From positions 1 through 64,000 of the forward strand of contig CAZRRN010000001.1 in assembly GCA_964602475.1 (NCBI GenBank): a DNA stretch of 64,000 nucleotides, read 5' to 3'. Under the pieces are notes generated by a model. That model did no database searches and was not told the DNA's origin. It saw nothing but the letters and a program-made list of their open reading frames with translations. This DNA comes from SZUA-448 sp964602475 (GTDB taxonomy: Bacteria > Bacillota > Clostridia > Lachnospirales > Lachnospiraceae). Positions within the stretch are counted from its first letter, which is position 1, and each line of letters opens with the position of its first letter. The translations under genes were made by a program, and so were the position numbers. Shown piece by piece: positions 16,327 through 26,500 of the stretch.

Positions 16327-19300
16327 CAGCATTTACCGCACCGTTGTGTGAAGACAGTGAGTTTACGGGAATACAAACCGAAATTGAAAAAAAGCATATG
16401 CCGATTCAGATAAGCGGCTGTATTGAGTCACAGAAATGCCATCTGATGTACGGACTTGGAGAGCAATATCCATTCCGGCTGATTATAACCTATAATGAGC
16501 AGAAAGCAAAAGAAATCTGCGAGGATTTCAGACTCTATGACCGTGAGGTCTTTTATTATCAGGCAAAGGACATAATATTCTACAGCGCTGACATTCACGG
16601 AAATGCAATCGTACAGGAACGGCTAAAAATTCTGCGGCGGCTGGCGGAACGTAAGCCGGTCACCGTGGTTACGACGCTGGATGCGGGAATGGATCGGATT
16701 CTTCCGCCGGAGCGTTTTACGGAAAATATTATCGTCATACGTGAAGGCGAACGGCTGGAAATGGAGAAGCTTACCGCTGTACTGGTACGTCTTGGTTACG
16801 GACGTCAGGGTCAGGTTGAAGCTCCGGGCGAATTTGCGGTGCGCGGAGGAATTTTGGACGTCTATCCGCTGACCGAAGAAACCCCGTTTCGCATTGATTT
16901 CTGGGGTGATGAAGTCGATACGATTAAAAGCTTTGATGTAACGAATCAACGATCCATTGAGCGTACTCCGTCACTCGCAGTCTACCCTGCGGGAGAATAT
17001 GTTCTTACAGAAGAACAGACAGCAGAAGGAGTTCGCAAAATAGAACAGGGAGAAGCGGCGGCAGAACGCCGGTTTCGCGCAGACGGACAGATTGAAGAAG
17101 CGGCACGGCTGAAAAAAACTGTTGCGGAGTTCAAAGAAAATCTTGAAGTACTGAAGAGCGCGGTAGGTCTGGACAGCTATGTTCAGTACTTTTATCCGGA
17201 AACAGTCTCGTTTTTTGACTACTTCAAGGATAACGAAGCGGTAATATTTCTGGATGAGCCCGCAAGACTTGTAGAAAAAGGCGAAGCTGTTCTCAGAGAA
17301 TTTACCGAAAGCATGCAGGGTCGTCTGGAAAAAGGATATATTCTGCCCAAACAGGCAGATTCCATTTTCGATTACAAGGAACTTCTGTCCGGACTGTGTT
17401 CCCGGAATACCCTGATGATTGCTACAATGGATCAGAAGGTGCCGCTGCTCGTGCCGAAAATGAAATTCTCCATGACAGTCGGCGGAGTCAGCTCCTATAA
17501 CAACAATTTCGAGATTCTGGTAAAGGATCTTCAAAAATGGAAAAAGAACGGCTATCGTATTATTCTGCTGTCAGCATCAAGAACAAGGGCGGCACGGCTT
17601 GCGGAGGATCTGCGAAGCTATGAGCTTCCGGCATTCTTTGCGGAACGTGCAGAACGTGCACTTCTGCCGGGAGAGATTCTTGTAACCTGCGGAAGCGTGC
17701 ATAAGGGCTTTGAATATCCACTTCTAAAGTTTATGGTCATTTCCGACGGAGATATCTTCGGCGCATCCGTGAAAAAGAAAAAGAAGAAACAGCAAACCTA
17801 TGAGGGAAGCAAAATCAACAGCTTTCATGATTTGTGTGCCGGAGATTATGTGGTGCATGAGAATCACGGAATGGGGATCTACCGTGGAATTGAGAAGCTT
17901 GAGGTTGATAAAGCAACCAAGGATTATATCAAGCTGGAATACGGAGATGGCGGAGTCCTGTATATTCCTGCGAGCGGACTGGATCAGATTCAAAAATATG
18001 CCGGCAGTGATGCGAGAAAGCCAAAGCTTAACAAGCTGAATTCGGTTGAATGGAAGAATACCAAGACAAGGGTGCGTGGTGCTGTAAAGGAGCTGGCACA
18101 GGATCTGATTCAGCTTTATGCTCTCCGTCAGAAGAAAGAAGGCTATCGGTTTGGTGCAGATACGGTATGGCAGAAGGAATTTGAGGAGCTGTTTCCGTTT
18201 GAAGAGACCGAAGACCAGCTGAAAGCAATTGAGGACACCAAGCGGGACATGGAAAGCACACGTATTATGGATCGTCTGATCTGCGGCGATGTCGGTTACG
18301 GAAAGACCGAGATTGCACTGCGGGCAGCCTTCAAGGCGGTACATGAGGGAAAGCAGGTGGTCGTGCTGGTGCCGACTACAATTCTGGCGCAGCAGCATTA
18401 TAATACATTTTCGCAGCGGATGAAAGAATTTCCGGTGAAGATTGAAATGCTGTCCAGGTTCCGTAGTGCAGCAGAACAGAAAAAGATACTTGAACAGACA
18501 AAAAAAGGAGCGGTTGACATCCTGATTGGAACCCATCGGGTTCTGTCAAAGGACATAACCTTCAAAAACCTTGGGCTCCTGGTGGTAGACGAGGAGCAAC
18601 GCTTCGGTGTATCACATAAAGAAAAAATCAAACAGCTGAGAGGGGATGTGGATGTACTTACCCTCACGGCAACGCCGATTCCGCGAACCCTGCATATGAG
18701 TCTGATCGGAATCCGCGATATGAGTGTACTCGACGAACCGCCGGTAGACCGCCTGCCAATCCAGACCTTTGTTATGGAGCATAATGACGAAATTATCCGG
18801 GAGGCAATTACACGGGAGCTCGCCAGAGATGGTCAGGTATATTATGTCTATAACAGAGTAAACGGAATTGACGAGGTGGCAGCACATGTGGCGAAGCTGG
18901 TTCCGGAAGCCAATGTTGCCTATGCACACGGACAGATGAACGAACGAACCCTTGAAAAAATCATGTATGATTTTATTAACGGAGAGATTGATGTTCTGGT
19001 TTCGACGACGATTATTGAAACCGGACTGGACATTTCCAATGTAAATACCATGATTATTGATGATGCCGACCGGCTTGGACTTTCACAGATGTATCAGCTT
19101 CGCGGACGTGTCGGACGCTCCAGCCGAACCGCCTATGCATTTTTGATGTATAAGCGTGACAAGATGCTGAAGGAGATTGCCGAGAAGCGACTGACCGCGG
19201 TTCGCGAATTTACGGAGCTTGGATCAGGCTTTAAAATCGCCATGCGGGATCTGGAAATCCGCGGAGCGGGGAATCTGCTTGGCGCAGAGCAGAGCGGACA

Positions 19301-19886
19301 CATGGAAGCGGTAGGGTATGACCTGTACTGTAAGATGCTGAATGATGCCGTGAAAAATCTGAAGGAGGACGGTAACCCGTCTGAGGATTATGAGACGGAA
19401 ATCGATATTGATGTTGACGCCTTTATTCCGTCGACGTATATTAAGAACGAAATGCAGAAGCTTGAGCTCTATAAGCGGATTGCAATGATTGCAAATCATG
19501 AGGAATACTCGGATATGCAGGAGGAGCTGACCGATCGTTTCGGAGATATTCCGACTTCGGTGGAAAATCTTTTGCGAATTGCATTATTGAAAGCAGAGGC
19601 TCATGAGGTTTTTGTTACTTCTTTGGAGCACAAGGGCGGAGAGATCCGCTTTGTCCTGTTTCCACGCGCAAGACTTCAGGTTGAGAAAATAACGGATTTT
19701 ATGCAGATATACGGGAAACGAATGAAATTCACGCCGGGCGGAGCTCCCTTTTTTATCTATAAGCTTAAGACCGGTGAAGCAGCGGTCGGGGACAACAAGA
19801 AAAAAACTCCGGTAGAATTACTCTTCGACCAGGTGGAAGAGGTACTTACAAATATGAAGAATCAGTTGCTTGAGAAGCATCAGTGA
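16323..19886 (+). CDS. mfd: Transcription-repair coupling factor
   Basis: Mfd removes RNA polymerase stalled at DNA lesions and recruits UvrA. This 1187-residue protein has a UvrB-like N-terminal module (RLGYGRQGQVEAPGEFAVRG near residue 160) and the RNA-polymerase-interacting domain near 500 (DYVVHENHGMGIYRGIEKL). The helicase motifs are LICGDVGYGKTEIALRAAF (Walker A, about residue 660), LLVVDEEQRFGV and LTLTATPIPRTL. Motif VI is QLRGRVGRS. The TRCF C-terminal domain closes the protein. It is translationally coupled to pth and followed after 15 bases by the foldase lipoprotein. Confidence 0.97.
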   Translation: MTAFTAPLCEDSEFTGIQTEIEKKHMPIQISGCIESQKCHLMYGLGEQYPFRLIITYNEQKAKEICEDFRLYDREVFYYQAKDIIFYSADIHGNAIVQERLKILRRLAERKPVTVVTTLDAGMDRILPPERFTENIIVIREGERLEMEKLTAVLVRLGYGRQGQVEAPGEFAVRGGILDVYPLTEETPFRIDFWGDEVDTIKSFDVTNQRSIERTPSLAVYPAGEYVLTEEQTAEGVRKIEQGEAAAERRFRADGQIEEAARLKKTVAEFKENLEVLKSAVGLDSYVQYFYPETVSFFDYFKDNEAVIFLDEPARLVEKGEAVLREFTESMQGRLEKGYILPKQADSIFDYKELLSGLCSRNTLMIATMDQKVPLLVPKMKFSMTVGGVSSYNNNFEILVKDLQKWKKNGYRIILLSASRTRAARLAEDLRSYELPAFFAERAERALLPGEILVTCGSVHKGFEYPLLKFMVISDGDIFGASVKKKKKKQQTYEGSKINSFHDLCAGDYVVHENHGMGIYRGIEKLEVDKATKDYIKLEYGDGGVLYIPASGLDQIQKYAGSDARKPKLNKLNSVEWKNTKTRVRGAVKELAQDLIQLYALRQKKEGYRFGADTVWQKEFEELFPFEETEDQLKAIEDTKRDMESTRIMDRLICGDVGYGKTEIALRAAFKAVHEGKQVVVLVPTTILAQQHYNTFSQRMKEFPVKIEMLSRFRSAAEQKKILEQTKKGAVDILIGTHRVLSKDITFKNLGLLVVDEEQRFGVSHKEKIKQLRGDVDVLTLTATPIPRTLHMSLIGIRDMSVLDEPPVDRLPIQTFVMEHNDEIIREAITRELARDGQVYYVYNRVNGIDEVAAHVAKLVPEANVAYAHGQMNERTLEKIMYDFINGEIDVLVSTTIIETGLDISNVNTMIIDDADRLGLSQMYQLRGRVGRSSRTAYAFLMYKRDKMLKEIAEKRLTAVREFTELGSGFKIAMRDLEIRGAGNLLGAEQSGHMEAVGYDLYCKMLNDAVKNLKEDGNPSEDYETEIDIDVDAFIPSTYIKNEMQKLELYKRIAMIANHEEYSDMQEELTDRFGDIPTSVENLLRIALLKAEAHEVFVTSLEHKGGEIRFVLFPRARLQVEKITDFMQIYGKRMKFTPGGAPFFIYKLKTGEAAVGDNKKKTPVELLFDQVEEVLTNMKNQLLEKHQ

Positions 19887-19901
19887 CCGAGGTGGGGGAT
19901 A

Positions 19902-20966
19902 ATGAAAAAATATAAATCAATAAAATATAACAGAATCCGTATACTGCTTCTTCTCCTTGTAATGCTTGAAGTGGCTGCGCTGCCTGCCTGCAGTGTGACA
20001 GGAATAACCTATGAGCAGCCGGAGCTGACGATAACACCGACACCTCGGCCAAGTGACGGCTGGGCAGCTAATATTTTGCTGACGGTAAACGGCAGAGAGG
20101 TGGACTACCGCGAGGTATTGTTGTATCTGCTGTCAGCGAAGGAAGAAAGCGAACTTTTATACGGAGAAGGAATCTGGGACTATACGCTGGATGAAGAAGG
20201 AAGAACCTACGGAACTCTGCGGAAGGAACAGGTACTTGACGAGCTTCTGGACATTCAGATTGCCTGTACCCATGCGGAGGAGCTGGGCGTGGCTGTTTAT
20301 GAAGAGGAGAACCGGGACATTGCAGAGTTCACAGCAGAATTTATTGAAAATGTCGGACGTGATGCGCTGTTGAAATACAATATTACAGAAGCACTGATTA
20401 AACAGCTGTATACCAATAATATTATAGCAACAAAGGTATATGAAAGTATTACGCTGAGTGTTGACACCGATATTTCAGATGAAGAAGCAAGGCAGATGAA
20501 GATTCAGTATATCTTCAAGACAAAGGAAAAGACACTGAACGATGTCGAAAAGGAGAACGGAGTCGAAGAAGAGCTTACCGAAGAAGAGCTTTCGAAGCTT
20601 CGGACTACAATGCAGACATTGCGAGATACTGCAATAACAAAAGAGGATTTTGCAAGCTATGCTAAGCTGAATACTGATTCCTCTGATGGAGTGGAAAAAT
20701 ACATTGGAGCAGGGGATCTGCCGGATTCTGTCTCGAAGATTGTTCTGACACTGAAGGACGGAGAACTCTCCCCTGTGATAGAAACCGAAGAAGGTTTTTA
20801 TATTTTCAAATGCATTACTGCATTTGACGAGGATGCGACCGCGGCACGAAAAGAAGAAATGATTGTGGAGCGGCAGAGGGAACGGTTTTCTACGACCTTT
20901 ACGGAGTGGAAGGCAGCAGCAGAGGTTATTATCGATGAACAACAGTGGGAGAAGCTAAAGCCGTAA
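19902..20966 (+). CDS. Peptidyl-prolyl isomerase lipoprotein (SurA/PrsA-like foldase)
   Basis: A basic start is followed by a hydrophobic stretch ending in a lipobox-like LPACS, so the mature protein is probably lipid-anchored outside the membrane. After a short Pro/Thr linker comes a SurA-N-type helical region (VNGREVDYREVLLYLL, then EQVLDELLDIQIACTHAEELG). A parvulin-type segment lies near residues 195-310 (KIQYIFKTKEKT, EDFASYAKLNTDSSDG, GAGDLPDSVSKIVLTLKDGE). It should help exported proteins fold. GAGGTGGGGG precedes the ATG. The gene follows mfd in what looks like one operon. Confidence 0.85.
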   Translation: MKKYKSIKYNRIRILLLLLVMLEVAALPACSVTGITYEQPELTITPTPRPSDGWAANILLTVNGREVDYREVLLYLLSAKEESELLYGEGIWDYTLDEEGRTYGTLRKEQVLDELLDIQIACTHAEELGVAVYEEENRDIAEFTAEFIENVGRDALLKYNITEALIKQLYTNNIIATKVYESITLSVDTDISDEEARQMKIQYIFKTKEKTLNDVEKENGVEEELTEEELSKLRTTMQTLRDTAITKEDFASYAKLNTDSSDGVEKYIGAGDLPDSVSKIVLTLKDGELSPVIETEEGFYIFKCITAFDEDATAARKEEMIVERQRERFSTTFTEWKAAAEVIIDEQQWEKLKP

Positions 20967-21058
20967 GCGTTACCGGCGAGCTGTCAGTTCAATACAAAAA
21001 AGCAGACATTGGAATCAAACAGCTGGAACGATAGAAAAAAGGATGCTATAGTTGATGC

Positions 21059-21262
21059 ATTCCTGCGGAACACCAACCGGATATCATGGTTAATACATTC
21101 CTGCAGAACACCAACCGGATATCATGGTTATTGTATTCCTGCCGAACACCAACCGGATATCATGGTTATTGTATTCCTGCGGAACACCAACCGGATATCA
21201 TGGTTAATACATTCCTGCGGAACACCAACCGGATATCATGGTTATTGTATTCCTGCCGGAAC
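21059..21262 (+). repeat. 38-bp tandem repeat array, five full units plus a truncated one
   Basis: Units start at 21059, 21097, 21135, 21173, 21211 and 21249, exactly 38 bases apart. Each unit has a mini-inverted repeat TTCCTGCGGAA (variants TGCAGAA and TGCCGAA) followed by CACCAACCGGATATCATGG with a central GATATC. Unit ends alternate between TTAATACA and TTATTGTA. There are no spacers. The array sits between the foldase gene and the ABC exporter. Confidence 0.92.
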
Positions 21263-21349
21263 ATTAAATGACATGTAATATAGCGATTTGTAAAGCAGCA
21301 AAAAAATGGATGGGAGAAGGGACGCCGGCCGGCATCCTGAAAGAAAAGA

Positions 21350-22132
21350 ATGATTGAAATTCGTGAACTCACAAAGGTCTATAAGCTGACCAAGAAACAG
21401 ATGGCAGAACAAAAAACCAAGAAAAACATGAAAAAGGCAGCTAATCGAATCAGTCTGACAGCAGAACCTGGAGAAATCTATGGATTGCTCGGACCGAACG
21501 GTGCGGGAAAGACCACAACACTACGCTGTGTTGCAACTCTTTTGAAGCCGACCGAAGGAACGATTACGGTATGCGGGCATGATGTGGAGAACGAACCGGA
21601 GGCGGTGCGCGGATCGATTGCATTTCTTACAAATGAAATTAAGCTGGATCCGCAGTTCTCTGCAAAATACATGTTCGGATTTTTCGGAAGACTTCACGGA
21701 ATGAGTGAGAAAGAGATTGAAACGCGCAGAAGCGAGCTGTTCGAGTATTTTGGCATCACGGAATTTGAAGACAAGAAAATTGAGGAGCTTTCGACCGGTA
21801 TGAAGCAGAAGGCTTCAATTGCCGTCAGTCTGGTGAGCAATCCGCCGGTCATTATATTTGATGAACCGACGAACGGACTGGATATTGTAACGGCTCGCAG
21901 TGTGACCGATTATCTGAAGCGTCTGCGGGACGAAGGAAAGACAGTAATTATTTCCACACATATTATGACAGAAGCAGAGAAGCTCTGTGACCGGATTGGG
22001 ATTATCATTAACGGAAAGATGGTTATGGAAGGAACACTGTCGCATATTTTGGAGGAGACTGGTACCGGCGAGCTGGAGGATGCCTTCTTTGAGCTTTACA
22101 AGGCAAGTGAAGAAGGAGGAAACCAAGCATGA
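21350..22132 (+). CDS. ABC transporter ATP-binding protein (NatA type)
   Basis: The 260-residue ATPase subunit has Walker A LLGPNGAGKTTTLR near residue 48, signature LSTGMKQKASIA near residue 148, Walker B VIIFDEPTNGLD, and the His switch ISTHIMTEAEKL. It belongs to the ABC-2 exporter class typified by NatA. The insertion KQMAEQKTKKNMKKA after the first strand is typical of NatA-like subunits. The permease gene overlaps its stop by four bases. Its substrate is unknown; sodium, drugs or peptides are possible. The 38-bp repeat array lies just upstream. Confidence 0.92.
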   Translation: MIEIRELTKVYKLTKKQMAEQKTKKNMKKAANRISLTAEPGEIYGLLGPNGAGKTTTLRCVATLLKPTEGTITVCGHDVENEPEAVRGSIAFLTNEIKLDPQFSAKYMFGFFGRLHGMSEKEIETRRSELFEYFGITEFEDKKIEELSTGMKQKASIAVSLVSNPPVIIFDEPTNGLDIVTARSVTDYLKRLRDEGKTVIISTHIMTEAEKLCDRIGIIINGKMVMEGTLSHILEETGTGELEDAFFELYKASEEGGNQA

Positions 22133-23349
22133 ACGGAACAAAAACGATTATAGTAAAAGAGCTTCGCAGAGTGTTCTGTGATAAAAAGCTTGTATTCAGT
22201 CTGTTTATTCTTCCGGCTGTTCTGATTATCGGTATTTATTCCCTTATGGGACAGATGATCAGCGGACTGACCTCTGATATTGAGGAGCATCATTCGGTGG
22301 TTTATATCCAGAACGCCCCACAGGAGGTGAAGAATCTGATTGATGCAACCGGTTATAAAGAAGGAATCAATTTGACTTATCTTGCCACAGGGGATTCCAC
22401 AGAACAGATTGAAGCGGATATTCTGGCGGGAGATGCAGAGCTGCTGGTAATCTTTGCAGATCAATTTATGGAAAATGCAGATTCTTATAAGAATGCAGAG
22501 GATACGATTCCAAAGCTTACCCTTTGCTATAACACAACCGGTAATTATTCCTCGGCAGCAGTGGATGTATTCCGTGTCATGGTACTGGACAATCTGGAAC
22601 GTTCCATTCTGGCAGCCCGGTTCGGTAACCTGAATCTGCTGACAGCGTTCGAGACAGAATCAAAAATTATTGTTGACGAGGACAAGGCAAACGGCGAGTT
22701 TATTGCGATGATGCTTCCGTATTTTATCACCTTCATGCTTTTTGTCGGAGCAATGTCGCTTGGTGTGGACGCGATTACAGGAGAGAAAGAGCGCGGAACA
22801 ATGGCCAGTATGCTGCTGTCTCCGATAAAACGCCGGGATATTGTGGTCGGAAAACTTGTATCACTGTCAATTCTGTCTGCTATCTCAGCGGCCATCTATG
22901 CAATCTCCATGCTGCTTGCCATGCCGATGATTACCAAAACCTTTACGGGCGGTGAATCCGTCGAAATCGGGATCAGCTTCAGCGTACTGCAGATTGCGGA
23001 GTTGTTTGCCATCATGCTTGCAATGGTTTATCTTTATGTGGCACTGGTTGCTTTTGTGGCTGTGCTTGCAAAGACAGCAAAAGAGGCAGGTGCATATGTG
23101 TCTCCGATTTATATTCTGGTTATGGTATGCGGGCTGCTTACCATGTTTACCGGAGGAATGGAAAAGTCTCTTGGACAGTATGCAATTCCGATTTACGGAA
23201 ATGCGCTTGCAATTCAGAATCTGATGACCAATGAGTTGACCGGAACGCAGTTTCTGCTTTCCTTTGGGGGAACGATACTCGCAGGTGTACTATTTACCGT
23301 ACTGCTTACCAAAGCATTCAACAGTGAACGGATCATGTTCAACGCATAA
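22129..23349 (+). CDS. ABC-2 type permease (NatB-like)
   Basis: This 406-residue permease has one N-terminal membrane helix (LVFSLFILPAVLIIGIYSL) and an extracytoplasmic domain of about 150 residues. Five further helices follow from about residue 190 (MLPYFITFMLFVGAMSLGVDAITG to the C-terminus). The motif GEKERGTMASMLLSPIKR is the coupling helix typical of NatB-type permeases. With the ATPase gene directly upstream it forms a complete exporter. A strong terminator follows its stop. Confidence 0.9.
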   Translation: MNGTKTIIVKELRRVFCDKKLVFSLFILPAVLIIGIYSLMGQMISGLTSDIEEHHSVVYIQNAPQEVKNLIDATGYKEGINLTYLATGDSTEQIEADILAGDAELLVIFADQFMENADSYKNAEDTIPKLTLCYNTTGNYSSAAVDVFRVMVLDNLERSILAARFGNLNLLTAFETESKIIVDEDKANGEFIAMMLPYFITFMLFVGAMSLGVDAITGEKERGTMASMLLSPIKRRDIVVGKLVSLSILSAISAAIYAISMLLAMPMITKTFTGGESVEIGISFSVLQIAELFAIMLAMVYLYVALVAFVAVLAKTAKEAGAYVSPIYILVMVCGLLTMFTGGMEKSLGQYAIPIYGNALAIQNLMTNELTGTQFLLSFGGTILAGVLFTVLLTKAFNSERIMFNA

Positions 23350-23402
23350 CGGTGAATGCGGCATTTACCAAAAAATTCAAAATAACGGAACCAGATCAGG
23401 AG

Positions 23403-23438
23403 ACCCGGCGTCTAATGTAGTATAGAGCCGGGTTTTTT
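23403..23438 (+). terminator. Rho-independent terminator after the ABC exporter
   Basis: The stem is ACCCGGC against GCCGGGT, with a 17-base loop and six T at the end. Confidence 0.8.
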
Positions 23439-23524
23439 GTCTTATAGGAAATTTAGCCGATAAGATAATGGGCGCTCTGCTAAGGTTATGTAAAGTGTGC
23501 TCTTTGTTCAGAAGGGGGATTATG

Positions 23525-26500
23525 ATGACAGATACCAGAAAAAATCGATGGATTGCACTGCTTCTTACGACAGTGCTGCTGTCCGGACTGTTGGCAGGAT
23601 GCGGAAAGCAGCCGGCGGGGACAGACGGGATAACGGCAACAGTGACACCGGTACCTACAATGGGAACACAAGCTTCGGGAGCGGCAGGAACACCTGCAGT
23701 GACCGGTACAACAGGGATAGAACCGCTTGTAGATACTTCCGGCGGAATTATCTTTACCAAAGGAAGTTATACTGCAGATTATACGGCAGGCAACCTTCCG
23801 GCCGGTATGTCGGGTGCCGGGATTACAGCAGATGATCCCGCACAAAATAAAACAGTAAAGACCGGAAGCAGTTTTCTGCTGACAACAACAGCAAAAGTGA
23901 CGGAGCAGGAGGTTCGTGAATGCCTTCGTTTTACTGCCGGAGCGCAGAAAACGGAAATTGCTTATGAGTTGGAAACGCTGTCCGAAACAACCTACCGGAT
24001 TACTCCACAGAATACACTTCAGGGAAATTCGCTTTACCGTTTTGTCCTTGGAGATATCAATAATCCGTATGGAAGCTTTGCCTTCCAGACAGATACGGAA
24101 GCACTGGTATCCGGTCTGTATCCGGCGGATCTTTCGACAGGAGTTCCGGTCAACACCGGAATCGAAATGACCTTTTCCGAAGTAATCGCTACGGATTGTG
24201 TGATAGCAGATTTCTTTACGGTAAGTCCGTCGGTGGAAGGAACCTACCGGCTTTATCCGGATGGGAAGACAGTGGTGTTTATTCCCTCGGTATATCTTTC
24301 GGAAAATACCGTATATTCTATTGAAATAAAAAAGGGATTGCCCGGGATTTCCGGAAAAACGCTGCAAACGGCAGTAACAGCACAATTCCGTACTGCAAAT
24401 GACACCAGCTATAATGATAAAAATATAAATATTTATCTATATACACGGGAATTAACGATAACAGACGGCTCTGCTCCGACAATCGATTATGCCTGTTGGT
24501 ATAACGATGAGTACAGCACGGAGTTTAACGATATTCAGGTTGAAATCTGGCAGTATTCGGGGGCAGCAGAATGCATCGAAGCAATGAAGGATTACCAGCA
24601 GGTGAAGGCAGATTATCTGTACGGAGGAGAGGAATATCTTTATTCGACCACCGGGCTTTCAAAGCTTATGGACTATACGGCAGAAATGTCGATAAAGACC
24701 GCGTGGTATTACCGGACGAATGAGTTGGTTCTTCCTGCACTTCCTGACGGAAACTATCTTCTGAATGTGCGGTTCTCCGGAAGTCTTGGAGAAGAGCCGT
24801 TTGAATATACGACGCAGGTTCTGCTTCAGATTACGGATCTTGTAGTATATACGGAAAGCGCAGACGGCAGCCTGCTGCTTTGGATCAATGATGCCGAAAC
24901 CGGAACAGTAAAAGGTGCATCGCTCACAGCCGATTGCTTTACATACCGTTATGGCTGGAATGTGGAGGTATCCGATACTACCTACACTACGGTTAATAAG
25001 AAAACAGATGAAGACGGGCTGGCTGTCGTGGAGCTTGGAAGCAATCACAATGCCTTTGTACTCGTAGAATCAGGAGAGAAGACGGCATATGCCTGCGTAA
25101 CAGGGGAAAGTGAAGACCGGGATACGGTATATCACAGCTATCTGTATACTGACAGAGAGATTTATTTTGCAGAGGATACAGTGAATTTCTTCGGTGTTGT
25201 TCTTCCGGGAAATGACAGCACTGTATTTCCAAAAACACTTTGTCTTCAGCTTTATGGCAGCGTAAATGGTATTCCGGTTACCGTTGAAGAAGACGGAAGC
25301 TTTCGCGGGAGCTTTACCATTGATAATGAAATTACTTCCTGGCTGAATCTGACCCTGACCGATTCTGACGGAAACTACGTTACAGGAAAATACATCGAAA
25401 TCACACAGGAAGAAAAGCCGCTTTATACTGCGAACATTTCATTTGACAAGCCGTACTACCGAATCGGAGATACAGTTACGCTTACCCTTACCGCAGGATT
25501 TTATGACGGAACTCCGGCACCGGGACTTACCTTTGATCTTAGTATATGGGATGGTAATGCTACAAAGAATTGTACTGCAGTAATCGGAGAAGACGGAACC
25601 TTTACCTACAGCTACGTACCGGACAGCCGGAAGGTGGGAAAAAATTCGACCTCACCGGTTTCGATATCAGCTTCGTGCAGTCTGATTGGAGAAGATCTGA
25701 CCGACCTTTACGTGTATGAGAGCGCATATTACTTCCACAGTAATATGATTGTTGATGTTGGCTGTGTAGTTCCGAAGGACGGTTCCGATAGCTATACGGA
25801 GCTACAACTGCATTACCGGGATTTTGAAAAGCTTCTGACTAAAGAGGATTTATCCTACAGTGTTTTTCCCCAGAACAGCTATGGTGCTGCAGCAGACGGT
25901 TCGGTAAGTGTCAGATTATATGAGTACGAATATGTAAAAACACCTGCAGGAACAAGCTATGATCCGATCACAAAGACCACCAGACAGCTTTACAATTACT
26001 CTACCGTCCAATCTCTTGTCAAGAGCTATACGGCAAAATTCACCGGCGGAACGCTCAATCTTTTACATGTTACTCCAAAAGATGGCTTCTCAGGATACTA
26101 TGAATACGAGATTAATTATATCGACCCGGATACAGAAAGAGTTTACTGCTTTACTTCGTATGCAAACGAAGGTAGCCGATGGTATAATCCACAGAAAGCA
26201 GGAGCCGGGTACTCAATTGAATTTACAGACGGCCCATACAGTATCGGCGACTTGATTGAGTGCAGGCTGACTTACGACGGAGAAGAGGTAAACGGTATTC
26301 CGGTACTGTATACACTCTACGAGGACGGAGTACAGCGGGCATATCTTTCCCGCGACGGAAAATACAACTTTACCTATACCGCCGAGCTTGCACCCTGTGC
26401 ACGTTTTATTGCGACGCTCGAAGCAAACGGCTGTAAACAAAGCCTTCTCAACATGGGTCTTTTGTACGATTACGAGAATAATAATATGTTAAATCTAAAT

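Noticed and set aside
17724..18536. 270-codon minus-strand frame
   Set aside because: Antisense to highly conserved mfd helicase motifs.
21059..21262. CRISPR array
   Set aside because: Units are directly joined with no unique spacers and no cas genes nearby.
21009..21278. Overlapping open frames across the 38-bp array
   Set aside because: The unit length is not a multiple of three, so repeats stay open in each frame by chance; no ribosome site.
23486..24385. 299-codon minus-strand frame
   Set aside because: Antisense to the A2M-like gene, Cys/Arg-rich composition, no ribosome site.
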